From: Microcebus murinus
Lineage: Eukaryota > Chordata > Mammalia > Primates > Cheirogaleidae
Assembly (NCBI RefSeq): GCF_040939455.1
Contig: NC_134106.1
Span: 45,406,001-45,470,000 of the forward strand
Length of the DNA stretch: 64,000 bases
Direction of reading: 5' to 3'
Part shown: positions 38,801 through 52,379 of the stretch, piece by piece
Layout of the letters: the number at the start of each line of letters is the position of its first letter
How positions within the stretch are numbered: position 1 is the first letter of the stretch
Notes under the pieces: model-generated
Seen by the model: only the letters and a program-made list of their open reading frames with translations
Database searches by the model: none
What the model was told of the DNA's origin: nothing
Position numbers and translations under genes: made by a program

Positions 38801-40582
38801 CCTTCCTCCATGGGGCCTTCCGAACTCCACCAACAGTGACTCACCCTGCCCCACAGGGAACTGTATCCACTCCAGGCATCTGTCTACCCCACAAATCCTG
38901 GCTCTCGTATCACCCTCGCCAGTTCTTGGGAAATGTGTTACCTTTCCACCCAGCAGGCTAATTCAGATGAGGCTCACTGTGCCTGGGTCAAGAACAGGCA
39001 GAGTGCCCCTGCTGGTTGGGCAAAAGGGACTAGCTTCGTCAGAGGTGAGCAAATCTTTCTCACCTCCACTTCACATGGAGTTTATTATTTTTTTTCTTTT
39101 TGCTTGTTTTTATCTCTTTCCCTACCCTCACGTCCCCCCACACTTTCACATCGAGTTTTAGTCCCTACTTTGTAGTTTGTTCGCCTACCTCTCCTGGTCT
39201 AATGCTCCCTGCATACCCAGCTCTGAAACTTTTCTTCTGAAATTTAGTAGCCTCACAAAGTCCCAAGGGTACGAAGCTACCAGAAACCACTGAAGAATTT
39301 CCTTGTCTCCGTGTTCTTCCCACTATGTGGGCAGTTCATGTTCCCATTGGAAGAACTAGAGTCTGGAATTCCCTGTTCATTTAGCTGGATAGTGCCCTGA
39401 TCTTGAGCATTTAGGAGGATGGTACAAGTGGGGCTTTTATAAACAGGCACTTGGTCTTGTGCCTAACAGACTGATTTGAACATAGTAGGGACAAAAATAT
39501 CTGTTGAATGGATGAATGAATGAAGATTCATTTTACTGGCACTCCTATGCTCTTATTTCATGTCTGAGTGTTTGTTAAAGTGTCCCTTAAGTGCACCAGC
39601 TTTTATAAATACAAATTCCAATTAAGTTCCTTTAGAGAAGCTGTTAGAATTTAGCCATGTTTAGGACATGCTCAGGAGAGCAAATGCAAGGACCAAAATT
39701 ATCCATCTCATTAGTAATTTTTCTTGCTAAAATAACACAGAGCCCTGTCAACTATTATTCTATTTCAGACACCACAGGCATTTCTCTATATTCAGGGAGA
39801 GGAAACCAAGCAAACTTTTGGGACAAGTTCAAAAAGCCAAAGAATCTACCAGCCTGGAAAGGTTTCCCGGGGCTATAAGACTTTGCTGCTGCAGTCGCTA
39901 ACCCAATAACAACATAACCAATATCACCAGCATCAGCCTTGGGCTGCAGCAATTGCTTTTAAAATACATTCGAGTTTGACCCCTGATTTATTTTCTTTCC
40001 ACTTTTGCTGGCTAATTCTACTGCTGCAATTCAGAAGCTCTGCAACACAGAACTGCTCACTCTCTCTGCACATTCCTCATGCCAATCCTCTTTGTAAATG
40101 TTTGCTTTAAACATAATCTGCAGCTTTACTAAGATTATGTCCTGAGCACACATTTTTTAGTCATCTGAATCTCTGCCGCTGGGAGAGCTGACACTTTCCT
40201 GCACCCTCAATTCTTGCCTGTGGCTTTATTCCTTCGGTTTCTCCCAGGCTTTTTGGTTCTGATGGGGCATTTTGCAGTCAGAGACCTACAGAATTCTGGA
40301 GGACAAAGATTCCTTGTTGGCCTTTCTTTATATCTGCTGCATGCCTCACACATGCAAGGTGCTCGATAAACATTTTTAGCAAACCAGTCTACTCATCGCT
40401 CCCTGAATTCATTAAGCACATTCCCATCTCTGAGCCCTCCCCAAAGCCTCCCCTGCTGCCAAGAATGCACTCGCTCTCTGCTCCTTTCCATTTATGCAAA
40501 TCCTGGCTGTCCCTCCGGACCAAAATCAAGCCGTTTGAGAACTTACAGAACACTGTTCTCTTGGCAATTAATATACTATTTT
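35816..40582. other. 4.8 kb nearly free of transposons
   Basis: Only weak fragments appear: a MIR at about 38565-38700 and L2-type ends near 39460-39520 and 40335-40380. Elsewhere Alu density is high, so this gap stands out. Segments 37370-37990 and 39600-40160 look like complex unique DNA. The longest open frame (38577-39161, plus) has no known domain. Function is not visible. Confidence 0.5.
38565..38700 (+). repeat. MIR SINE fragment
   Basis: 'GGAATGGCTTTGGAGCCAGG' followed by 'TTTGGCTCTGCCATGCG' matches the 5' MIR core in sense. Confidence 0.68.
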
Positions 40583-40595
40583 AAAAAGCAAAACA

Positions 40596-40937
<342 letters not shown>

Positions 40938-42689
40938 AAAAAGCAAAACAGAACATTAGTCTGTGTCTAGACCCTGTCTCCTCAATTAGACTGAAGCCCT
41001 GTATGCTCATCTGGGCTGAAGCAATTTGCAGGAACCAAAACCAGGATGCTGGCCAAGGTAAGAAAGGGGCTCCAGGACCAAAGTCTGGCCTCGGGAGTGA
41101 TGTTGGGGTCTTTCCAAGTCAGACACAGAGATAACAAATGAAAGGGGTCCATATGGAGGCAGAATCTATGCAAATAGTTTAGATTCAAATGAAGGAGCAA
41201 AGGAAGAGAGCAGGCACAGAGCTGAGGTTACGATGTGGTCAGTGCAGAACGATTCCCTTGGACGAGGCATGTTTGCCCCATGCTGACATCGGAAGTACAG
41301 GTCCTCGCCCTTTCAGGCAGCCTAGCTTGGCCTGAAGGTGCTGCTCCCCAGCTCCGGCACTGACACACCTGCGTAGAAACTGCCGCATCCCTTACTGGAG
41401 CACATCAATCCCCACCCAGACCTGAGCACAACATAATACAAACAGTAGGTTTTCTACTAGAAGAAAGGAAAGCAAGGAGGGAAGAAGGGAGACAAGCAGA
41501 TTGTTAATCTACTTCCGCTGCCAGTACAGAGGGCCAAAGTGAACCCAGGTAAAATGTCGTCCTCACAGCCACCCACACGGCCAGTTGTTTTGTGAGAATT
41601 GCTACATCTTTCATACTCTGGGGATTATTTTAATCTCTGGTAGATCTTGAGTTGCTCAAACACAGGGACTTGATCTGCTCCTTTTTTGTATCTGCCACTG
41701 AGGAATGGGAGCTGGTTCCAGCCACCAAGCCAGGCACGGAGGATCCTTGCACTGCTCACAAGGAGCTCTGGGTGAGGCTCTGCTTCCAGTGTAGCAAGGC
41801 TGGCTGGAATGCCTCTCTGGGTTTAGCCATTCTGGCTTTGTCTTTTGTTTCCCATCATTATCTCTGACTCCACCCCCACCCCAGACAGCCAAAGCCAACC
41901 ATGCCAAGAGGGGAGCAGAGTCCCCTCTGATAAGCCTTCCCCAAACCCCTTCCTTTTCTAGTCAGGGTGCGGTGGCCACTGTGCTCTCGAGATTATTCCA
42001 GTAGCCATCAGCAGAAGGATCAGGGCTTATGTTCATGGTCCTGCCTGAGTCCTGCCAAACTCCCACTGTAGAGTGCACCAAAGAGTGGACACGGTGTAAG
42101 CACGACTTTGCCTGTGAGACTAGGTCTGCCCCTTCCCACATCTTACTGTTTTTCAAGGCAGAATCCCACACAGGGAAAGGGAAAGTTACCATCATGTTGT
42201 TGTCCTTACTATGGCTTCTCCCTCTAATCACACGCAGAGTTGGAAGCTCAGTATATCAGGTGAATTCTGAACAGTAAAAACAAAACAAAACCCACATCCC
42301 TCATTAAAAAAAAAGAGTGGGAAATTCATTTCCATTAGGTGAAATTTGATTTCAGATCAACTGATTAGAGAAAGACAGAGAGAAAAAGACACCTGGAACA
42401 GAATGATGAATTAAAGCAGCTGAGCAAAGTCCAAACAGCAAGCGGAGGAAGTGCCTGGTCATTCTTATAACCAGCAGGAAAGACAGGCAGAAAGAACTGT
42501 GGGGAAGACAGGCTGATCCAGTCACAGCCACAAAAATATAAGCTCTCTGAGTAGACAGACAGGCTGTGGCTCACCTTTCCTGTTTCAGGCCCTATAAACA
42601 CGTGTTATCCTTGAGTAAACAAAAGCTTATCTCTTATCAGCTTGAGCAGTATAATGGCCACACCTCAGCAGCACTCCTGCACACAGGCC

Positions 42690-42870
42690 ACCCTCTGGGC
42701 CTGGGCTGTTACCTTGTGAGTTGCCAGGACAGGGACTGTTACAGCCATTTCACAGGCGAGAAAACCAAGTCTCAGTAAGGTTTGCTCCAGGCCCTCTGAC
42801 TAGAAAAATGACATATACTGGACTTGAATTTGGCTCTCCTAATATCAAGCTTAGAGCTCCATGCCTTGGG
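42690..42870 (-). repeat. MIR SINE fragment
   Basis: 'CCATTTCACAGGCGAGAAAA' and 'GACTTGAATTTGGCTCTCC' match antisense MIR. Confidence 0.66.
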
Positions 42871-43489
42871 CCATTGCAGGAAGGGAAGGAACTCCAAACT
42901 CCATCAAGTAGTCAGTGAAGTCCCTCAGGCTTCTTTCCTCCCATATAACCTGGAAGTGAAAGCACAGACTGGGGGCCAACCCCCACACCCCCCATTATTC
43001 CAATTAACTTCCAGGTTCAATGGCTGCAAATTCCGAGGCTGCAAACTGGCCCCAGGGCCACAGGCATCATTCAGCCCCACTCTGTAATGCCAAAGTTCCT
43101 TCTGGGAAGAAGAGAGAGGTTTATACTAAGGAGGCCCCACCCAGCTCAGCCAAAGGGAGAGAATGGGTGGGTGACAAGGCTTCCTATTTTAGAAAAATCG
43201 GTCAGTTGTCTATCCGCAGAACCTGGGCCTCTGGCCAACAAGTCCCTGGAGACAGGAAGAGTGAGGAGTCAGGGCAGCTTTAGAGAACCCCAGGGCTCCC
43301 GCGACGGGGAAGGCCACTGAGCAAGGCCACTGTGGCCTGGGCCCCCTCTACCTCCTACTGGGCAGGACACTTCCTACGCAGTGGCCTTGAGCACACTGGG
43401 GAAGGGGGTCCTGGGTGTGCTGCCTCTCCCCTAACAAAGGGTCAGGGGATAAATGGCCCAAATCCGTCCTCTGTTCCTATTTCCTCCTC

Positions 43490-43640
43490 AGAGAGGAAGA
43501 GGTGGCTCCACGCCATAGCCATGTGACTCTCAGTGGTTTCCTTATCTGTAAAAAGTGACAGCAGCATCTACTTCATATTATAAAACATGGTAGTGATTAG
43601 ATGAGGTGATGCATGTGAAGCTGCTAACACATGGTGGCAC
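43490..43640 (+). repeat. MIR SINE fragment
   Basis: 'GGTTTCCTTATCTGTAAAAA' and 'TGATTAGATGAGGTGATGCA' match sense MIR. Confidence 0.7.
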
Positions 43641-44720
43641 TTGGCTCTAAGAGGGCCACCCCTTCCTCCCGGCAGCAATTCATGAATTCTGACATGACCT
43701 GGGCCCTGGTGGATCTTGTTCTGTACCATCAGCAACAACTTCCCCTAAATCCCGCAGGAGGCTGTCTCTGCGCCTCCGGCCCCATTTCCGGCCTCGTTCT
43801 GCTGCATGTTTTGTCATGTCATGCACTTACACGGTGTTTACTATAATGTGTGCCTAGCACTCTCCCAAGACCTCTACAAGTCTGTTTCTCAAGAGTACAA
43901 CTCCTTGCACTTAATCATCACAGCTCCACCAAAAGCTCCCAACAGTATGCAGGAGGTGCTAACTTTGCAAAGAAAAACTTGGCTGCTAACGCTTATTTCT
44001 GTTTCCAAATACAGTGTATTTCTCCTTCCCAGGGTGTTTTCAGAGTCTCACTCTGCAGGTTTCTGATGTTAATGCATTATCTTTTTTTGAGGACTTTCTT
44101 TGGCTCGGCCCCTCTCACCACTCGTTCCAAGACTGAAGCAACTTGAAGAGCTAAAGCCAAACTGCTGTGCCTAGCACATTATCAGTGTGGATGTCCTCCT
44201 CAGACCTTTACAAAGTTGGCAGGAGGAAGAATGTCAGTGACAAGTTGGGGGCGCCCGCAGAGGTGACAGGGGCAGCCAAAGGAGAGAGGGTCAGCAGCTT
44301 TCAGAAAATAAACATTACAAGTGAAAGTCTCCACACAGGCCCTGGGCCAGCACAGCATAATGCAGTGTGATTCCAGGGAGCAATCGAGAAATCAATATCG
44401 AACGGGCAGCCAACACAGCACCTATGGAAATAGCCAGCCAATGGGCCCTCTCCTCTGAGAATCTGGCAGCCACCACCCACTGCAGCACCAACAAGCTTTC
44501 GAAACCAAAACAGTACCTCGGGTCTGAAAAACAATGACAGACAAATCACCACAGCTCCGAGAAGGTCTATCATAAAGTCCTAAAGCACCTCTGCAGAGAG
44601 AAACTAAAATAAGATAAATGCCCTGCGGGGCTGTCAGTCATCGCCATCACTGCAGTCCCTATTAACAAATGACAGTGATAAGGAGGAGGAGGTTACTGTA
44701 TCATCCTCATCCTCTAACAC

Positions 44721-45217
44721 TGCAGTCCCCAAGGCCCTGGCCCGGCACAGGCCGGTACCAGTCCTTGGCCTGTTAGGAACCTGGCCGCACAGCAGGAGGT
44801 GAGCGAGTGAAGCTTCATCTGTATTCACAGCTGCTCCCCAGCACTCACATCACCACGTAAGCTCCGCCTCCTGGCGGATCAGCAGCGGCATTAGATTCTC
44901 ATAGGAGCACGGACGCTGCTGTAAACTGCACACGTGAGGGATCCAGGTTGGGTGCTCCTTATGAGACTCTAATGCCTGGTGATCTGAGGTGGAGCTGAGG
45001 CGGTGATGCTAGCACTGAGGGGTGGCTGCAAATACAGATTATCATTAGCAGAGAGGTGTGACTGCACAATAAATGTAATGCACTCGAATCATCCCCAACC
45101 GCCACTGCCACCCCCACCCCACCCCCACCCCCACCCCGCCGCCCTTGCCCCGGGGCCGTGGAAAAATTGTCTTCCATGAAATGGGTTCCTGGTGACAAAA
45201 AGGTTGGGGACCACTGA
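44721..45217 (-). mobile_element. MER1-type (Charlie) nonautonomous hAT element
   Basis: About 497 bp. The right end is 'AAAAAGGTTGGGGACCACTG' and the left end GCAGTCCCCAAG. The interior has 'CCGCACAGCAGGAGGTGAGC' and 'GGCATTAGATTCTCATAGGA', in the order I recall for MER1. The 8-bp TSD TCTAACAC lies at 44713-44720 and 45218-45225. A (CCACCCC)-like run lies at 45103-45141. Confidence 0.9.
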
Positions 45218-45225
45218 TCTAACAC

Positions 45226-46189
45226 TGGCCCACCTTAACCAAGCGACGCAGCTCCTACTCAGCCTCCTGGCCTTCCTGTGGCTGGATGAGGCAAATAAGG
45301 AGGTTAGATTTACTTAAAGATGTTGGTTTGGGGATGAGAAGAAAATACAATAGAAGATGAGAGATGCAGAAGCACAAATTCCTGGCAGACAAGGGCCTGC
45401 TGCTAAGTATGTGAGACTCCACTGACTTCCTTCCACTGGGAGGAGTGAGACAGTGGGAGGGCCCACAGCAAGCACCTGGCTCTGTCTCTCTCACCAGCAC
45501 TCAGGATCCTTGAGTTGGGGCATATTTTGAAAGTACCAAGTGACACCAAGTTCTCAAGTACCTGTCCTCCATTTCTTTTCCTATTCTGTTACAGTAAGGA
45601 CACTATTCTAGGCTTATTTAGTGATACTTTGCAAATGGTTTTCTTCTGGACCGGGGCTGGTTTCATCAGATAATCCAGGCCTCTGCTGGGTGTCCACCAT
45701 GTCCTAGCAGGATATGAATGCTGTAGGAGGGTTGATCTATGAACTAAAGAAAGGAACAACAAAATATTACCCCCCCAGAAGCAATGGGGCTGGGACACTG
45801 AGGCAGTGTGTGGTTTATCTGGGACCTGCTCAGGAAGGTTCCCCTTCAGGACAGGCAGGGAATTCTGAACTGCCTCAGTGGAGCAGAAATGATCACTCTG
45901 GGCTCAGTAGGAGACTGCTTGCTGAAGCTATTCCCCTATCCCCTGGTGTTTGGGGGGCGGTGAGAGAGGCCCACAGTGCTGAGTAAAATGGCAGCCACAG
46001 CTTTCCTTCTTCCCCTGGGGACACACGATACCTAAAGCAGAGCGTCCACTCCTCACTTCACTGAGGAGACTTTCCCTTCAAAGCCTCAGCTTGCAGCACA
46101 CACAGGATGTCGGGAGCTGACGGGGAGCCGACCTTGTTGTTGGGGCTGCCTGCACCTTTTGGGTCACCTCTGGGATAGCAGCTGTCACA
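45226..46189. other. Non-repeat DNA, no gene seen
   Basis: No element was recognised and open frames lack domains. Confidence 0.45.
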
Positions 46190-46380
46190 ATGGGGCAGAT
46201 GAGAAGGGCTGCTCGTCTTCTTTACTGCTCCGTGATGAAATGCATGGGTTGTGCAGACACGCTGCGTAGCCACGCCCATCACTAGGTCTTATTTTCGGGG
46301 TAGGGCTTATATTGCGCAAATGCTTAGAAATCCTGCTAGGGCTTATTTTATGGGTAGGTCATATTTTTGGGGAAACACGG
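46190..46380 (-). mobile_element. Mariner-type nonautonomous element, truncated copy 2
   Basis: Same family as the copies at 5321 and 62574. The right side (46380) keeps the terminal repeat, reading 'TTTTTGGGGAAACACGG' then TA. Homology stops abruptly at about 46190, in the middle of the element ('TGGGGCAGATGAGAAGGGCT'). The second terminal repeat is missing, so this copy cannot have been excised or mobilised since. Confidence 0.87.
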
Positions 46381-46382
46381 TA

Positions 46383-48132
46383 ACATCCTGGCAGGGCATC
46401 CCAGTGTTTAATAACCCAAGCCTGGCATCTGTGCCTTTGTCCATACTGGGGCCTGGCCTGCAGAGGTCCCAGCAGGCAGAGCTGCCATTGAAAGTGAAAA
46501 TGCATCCCTCTGGATAGCACCTGCCCGAGCTGTATCCACTACACCCGCCTCTCTTCCCCTCTCCTCCACCTCACAGAGAGGGAGCCTGCAGCTGATGACT
46601 GTGAGGCACAACCTGACATGAACTCCCCGGTGGCAGACCTGCGTGGTTGCCATGGTGCCTGCAGACTGCGGGCCCAGCCTGCAGCTCCTTAGGCAAAAAG
46701 GCAGAACCAATAAGTCTAAAGGGAATGAGCAGGAGGCGTTGAAATCTCTTTTCCGCCAATATATTCCCCACATTCGTTGACAAGCATTCGACTTTTTTTA
46801 TACTCCCTGTCAACCCAGAGAGCAGAGGTTAAAATAAAATCTCTAAAGGTCAGGCCTGCTGAGTGGAGAAGAATGTACAAAGAACTCTGTCGATCCATAA
46901 GACAGAAAACAAGCCCCTGGCATCCGGCGGGTGCTCAATAAATCTGTTAAATGAATGAATGCAAGCAGCTCAGCTATGGTTTAGACCCCTGAGGGGCATT
47001 TTCTGAAAAGACATGGTCAGTATTAACAATTGGTGTATTTGCTATATCATTTTCTGCCTTCCCAAATGTTTTCACGTGTTGTGGCACTTGATCTTTGCAA
47101 CAAGAAAGGAGCACTAGAGCTGGGCTGGAAAATCATCTCCATTTTGCAGTTAAGAAAACTAAGGCGAAGAAAGGTGACTTAGCTGAGTGACTAGGCACAC
47201 CAGTGGAGGTCATGGAAGGGGAATCCTGGCCCCTGGGCAGTCTCCTGACCCACCCAGTCTCACCTCCTCCAAGGGCCTAGCCCCAGGCCCTCCTCCTCCC
47301 CCTTCCCTGGGCAGGAGTCTCTGACTTCTGAGAGGAGGCAGAGGACTCAGGCATGCACAGAAGCCCTGTCCCTGCATCGGCTCAGCGGGGACTCAAATGA
47401 TGAAATATTTATTTGGTGATAAGAACTTGCACTTCAGATCAAATGTTTTCTCCTGCCTGGATCACCTTACGGTAAAGTAGACCGGATGCCAGTGTCTGCT
47501 GCCTGCTGCCCCCAAGTCACTGGGGTGTCACTCACTCCAGCTTGCACATGCGCCGTCCTAACCCCTTGGTCAGAGATTCACACCTGCAAGGAGCTAGAGT
47601 CACAAAGTGTAGACCACGCACCCCTCACCCCTGCCCACACGCCCTGCCAGGACCTTCTTGCTTCCCCTTCCTCCCTCAGAGATGGCAGTAGCAGACCGCC
47701 TGCTCCTCCCTCCACAGAGTGCGGTCACTTCCCACCGCATCCCACGGGACTCTTCCCCACACAGGGCTGCCTGGGGAGCAGACGACAGCCTCCCTACACT
47801 CAGGATAGAAAGTGTGAACGTGGGGGGATCATGAGGGCTGATGAGAACGGACTCACTGTGAGAGCAGTCACAGTCACTGCCTCAGTGACTCCCATTCCCG
47901 TTGGTGTTTAGAGCCCCTCTGGCCTGAAGCTCCCAACGACGGGTTCCAGCTCAAGCCCCCTCTTCTCAGCTCAGCAGCTGGAACATGCCTGCTGTCATGA
48001 GTGTGCACCGTGCCCGTCAGCCCCTGATGTTCCCAGGAGCCCCTGGTTCAGCCTGCCTTATAGACTAATTTTGAAGATTAAGTGAGGTAGTAGTATATAA
48101 GAAACTACATGAAATATTTAAAAATATATATT
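46383..48132. other. Non-repeat DNA with small old repeat ends
   Basis: An L2/MIR-like end ('GGTGCTCAATAAATCTGTTA', 46929) and an antisense MIR-like fragment (47060-47225, 'CCATTTTGCAGTTAAGAAAA') are visible. An open frame at 47486-47911 is cysteine/proline-rich with no known domain. Confidence 0.45.
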
Positions 48133-48460
<328 letters not shown>

Positions 48461-48489
48461 CCAAAAACAAACAAACAAATATACATGGT

Positions 48490-48945
48490 ACATGGCAATT
48501 TTGTCAGTTGCCAGCGTCTTACTGGCCGCTCTCCACCTGGTCCACCTTCATGCCTTCTCGGCCAGACGCTGCCCCTGAGGAATACGTCAGTTCGGACAGG
48601 GGGAGGTACCCAGCAGGAACGATGGGCAGGGTATTTCTTTCCTACTTCCTCTTTGCTTTGGTGCCCTCTCTGTGACAGCAGCCAATAGCCATGTCCCTGC
48701 GTCCCTGCGTGATGACGGCTCCCATGGAGGCCCACGCCACAGTGCCAGCTCTCAGGGTTCGTGTACTGAGATTTCCTTCTTCCTGTCACTCTCCCAACTA
48801 ATGGAAGCTTCTGGGTACCTCAACTTTCCTTATTTATTCCCTTAATCTTGCCCACCTCCCTGTTAATAATCCCTTTATTAAAGTCTATTTATAGAAACTA
48901 TCTGGGATCAATTCTGTTTTCTTGTCAGGCCCCTGACTGATATAT
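48490..48945 (+). repeat. Possible LTR-type repeat
   Basis: The 3' part, 'TAATAATCCCTTTATTAAAG', 'GGGATCAATTCTGTTTTCTT' and 'CAGGCCCCTGACTGATAT', resembles the end of a mammalian LTR with a polyadenylation region. The 5' part is not recognised. Confidence 0.4.
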
Positions 48946-51900
48946 ATACTCAGAGACATCCACATCTGTGTCTAATCCACTGAAAGGGCCAGCCTTGACC
49001 TCGTTCATCACTGGAAGCAGAGAGACGACAATGTCCAATGCTGGTTAACTTATCTGCAACACAGAACTTCCAGATTCCAAGCAAGGTGAGCTTGCCCTTC
49101 CTTCCTCCCCTCACCCTTCTAGAGGCAGTGGCCTCGCTACACATTCTTATAAAGCAGCTCAGCGTGGGCTGCCAGCAATCTGACATCAGGATGGAAGAAT
49201 ACAGAGGCCTCAGAGGTTCTGCATTTTCTGGAATCTAATGATTCTGCTGATCCGTTAGTGTTTGGCAGTAGCTATTTCAATTTCAAGATGCTTAAATCAC
49301 TTCTTTGTTCTTTCTGCCGTGTAACTAGGGCACCATAGTGAGTCTGGGGGAATTGCTGTTCGGTGTAAGCATTTTTTTAGGTTTTGTTTTTGTGTTTTGC
49401 CTTGTTCTGGAGAATTCGGGCCCCGCGTACTTGGAACTAGGTCAAGTTTGTTTAGGATTTTCTCCTACCATATGTCTACAGCTGACCCACTCTTCAAATG
49501 GTGCTGCTTCCGTCCCTCAGGCTTGGACATTACTTCCTCCTCTCACTCCTGAGTGAGTGTCTAGTTTGGGAGATCCAAAACCTCTCCTCCTCTTTTATGT
49601 TTACCTTCTTCCAACTCCCGGCTTGCTGCAACCTTCCCTGCCAAGTCACTCAGCAGGTTGCTCTGATGCTCATTCATTACCCATTTATTTATTGAAGGCC
49701 TGCCATCTGCCAGGGGAAACAATGGTGGCCAAGCACTGTCCTTGCTCTCAGGATCTCACAGTCTCATGGGTGGGGGAAGACAAGGAGCAGACGTTTAGGA
49801 TTCTGCTGCTTCCACAGGGAATTACAGAGGTGAAATGGGAGGGTTGGAGGGCAGAGGTGGTCCCTGCTGGGCTCTGCCTGCTGACCTTGAACATTCCAGG
49901 GCCGGGATCAGGTTCACAGCTAGCCTATTTTCCACACCTCAGAGGAAGTCTGCTTCGTAAATAAGTAACCGTAACCGCACCTGAGTTACTATGCAAATAA
50001 GCTCAGTTTTGCTCTCTGAACAGCCAAGTTCACTTTTCCACTAGCCTTTTCTCTCCAACTTCCACCTCTGTGCTAGCTTTACTCTATGCCACTCTTTTAT
50101 CACAGTCTGTCATTACTGAATTAGACAACCAGCCTGGAGCAGAAAGGACAATCTGAAGGGTCTTTACCTGGGCTCTCTGAACCTGAGTTCCTTCAAAAAG
50201 GTCACTGTTTACCCTGGCTAAGCCTCATGCAAAAAAAAAAAAAATTGCTACATAAAATACCAACAGTGATAGCTAAACCCACATAGACTGAGAAAAGGGG
50301 AAGGCGGCCAGGAGAATGACACCACAGGAAACGTCTCTCACTGCAGTGTGCTCCCCTGTGCAACCCAACACCAGTCCTGACTCACCTCCACTTAACCCCA
50401 CACCACAGCCTTGAAGACAGCCTAGGTGCAGCTACAAGACAGGCTGCTAAGAACTTTCTGATTTCAACTCAGACTGGTTTACAAAATGTTCTAGGGATTT
50501 TAAAACTTCACTCCCCAAACACTTCAGACTACGCCATCATTAATCCCACATCTCACATTTGTTTGGGAAAGGAGATTCTAGTATTCTGTGTGGGAGAGAT
50601 AAAAAGCAAAGACTAAACAGGGAACCTGGCATCCCTTTTGTTGCCATTTCCCTGTGTGAAAATTATTAAAATCAGAACGTTATTGAATGCTGGATTGAGA
50701 AGGGGTGTTGAAGATCACTCAGTTCGTAAGGCCGCTCTGTTTTAGAGAGCGAATCGAGGAAACAGGCCTTGATCAAAGTCCCAAGAGCTCGTGCCTCAGC
50801 TTGCCCCGGCTCCGGTTTAGGGTCCAGCGTCTGTCGGCTGCACTGCTGCCTGGAATTCATCCACAGGCATGTGCAGAGGACAGAGCAGGAGTATGCAGCC
50901 ACTAAGGAGTAACGGAAACTCTGCAAAGAGGAAGAAATCAGCTTGCCATTTAGCTTGCCATCTAGGCTGGCTGTCACGAGGCTGTGAATCTGCCTGATGA
51001 GAGTTGAAGGAGGGAAATGAGGAAGACGAGGAAGGAGAGAGGGAGGGAGGAAAGAATAAAACAGAATCTGTGACTCTGCATTTACTCCATGTACTGGGGT
51101 GGCAAAGGGCTGGATGGGAATGAGGGTGAGGGGAATATGTTCCTAGAGGAGGAAAAATGCTCCCTGAGCAAATAAGTAGGGGATGAAGGCAAGACTCAGA
51201 CTTGAGTAGAACCCAGGGGAAGCTGCTTGCAGTGGATGCTATCATACTCCTGGGTCCTCTTTCACGAATGAAGGGTTTATTCCCCCACATGGTGGAAGAG
51301 CTGCCAGAAGAAGACCCTCAGCCATCAGCCCTTTTTGGGGAGTGCCCAAAAGGAAAACCTTTTGAAGGAAACCACCGCCCAGGGTCATGCCTTCTTCTGG
51401 TGGCAGCCCCCACCCAGCGACTCACCCACAGAGTGTAAAGGCTCTGCCCCATTGCCCCAAGTGAGGGCACCTCAGGAGGACCCTTCAGAGCACTCCATGT
51501 GGTCAGCTGAGGTCTTCGTTGGGACTGTTTCAGAGCAGAGCTTCTCCCTCTGCCCAATCCTGTTCTCTTCCCTTCCTTTCCATGGTGTTGATACCAAGAG
51601 CACTGAGTAATGAACAGCATGCACACGAATCTCCATCTCACAGTCAGCTTTGGGGGAGCCCAATCCACAACACTACTTATTAAGTAATGTGCAGAGCCCC
51701 TTGAAGGCAGTGAGAAAGACCTCCACCTGTTGAATCTGGTCAGGTAATTCACATCTGTGAAAGAACATTGCCCAAGTCCTTATTTAGAGAATAAAGTTAG
51801 GTGTCTCCTCACTGTCAACCGTAACATATGCATTGGGCCATCCAAGCACCAAAGCAGGGACTGAGACAGGCATCTCTTCCCTTGCAGCACCATACCCTGC

Positions 51901-52026
51901 CTTAACCAGTCAGCCAAATATAGGCACAGGCAATTCTTAACGACCTTTAAAGAAGACTCCAAAATCTCCCTTGGTATTGGCACTCCTTATAAAGCTGATA
52001 AACCTTAACTATCAAAAATGTTCCCT
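48946..52026. other. 3.1 kb, mostly unassigned
   Basis: An old repeat fragment lies at about 49665-49790 ('TTTATTGAAGGCCTGCCATC') and a possible MIR/L3-like piece near 50690-50790. A purine-rich tract occurs at 51000-51060. No gene was recognised. Confidence 0.45.
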
Positions 52027-52036
52027 TGCAATAATT

Positions 52037-52369
52037 TTTTTTTTTTTTGAGACAGAGTCTCACTCTGTTGCCCGGGCTAGAATGCTGTTGTGTCAGTCTA
52101 GCTCACAGCAACCTCAAACTCCCAGGCTCAAGTGATCCTCCTGTCTCAGTCTCCTGAGTAGCCGGGACTAGGTTAGGTGTCTGTCACCATGCCCGGCTAA
52201 TTTTTTTTTTTTTTTATTTTTAGTTGCCCAGCTAATTTCTTTCTATTTTTAGTAGGGATGGAGTCTCGTTCTTGCTGAGGCTGGTCTCAAACTCATGACC
52301 TCAAGAGATCCTCCTGCCTCGGCCTCCCAGAGTGCTAGGATTACAGGCGTGAGCCATCAGGTGGCCCAC
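52037..52369 (-). mobile_element. Alu: Strepsirrhine-type Alu
   Basis: Antisense, with a perfect 10-bp TSD, TGCAATAATT, at 52027-52036 and 52370-52379. The linker is partly replaced by T runs and reads 'AGTTGCCCAGCTAATTTC'. Confidence 0.95.
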
Positions 52370-52379
52370 TGCAATAATT

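Larger units (their letters stand above)
40951..44712. other. 3.8 kb with MIR fragments only
   Basis: MIR fragments lie at about 42690-42870 and 43490-43640. The rest is unassigned. A dense cluster of transcription-factor-like motifs occurs at 42598-42645. No gene is supported. Confidence 0.45.

Noticed and set aside
38577..39161. A 194-codon forward open frame
   Set aside because: No recognisable domain. It starts inside a MIR fragment and has no promoter or splice support.
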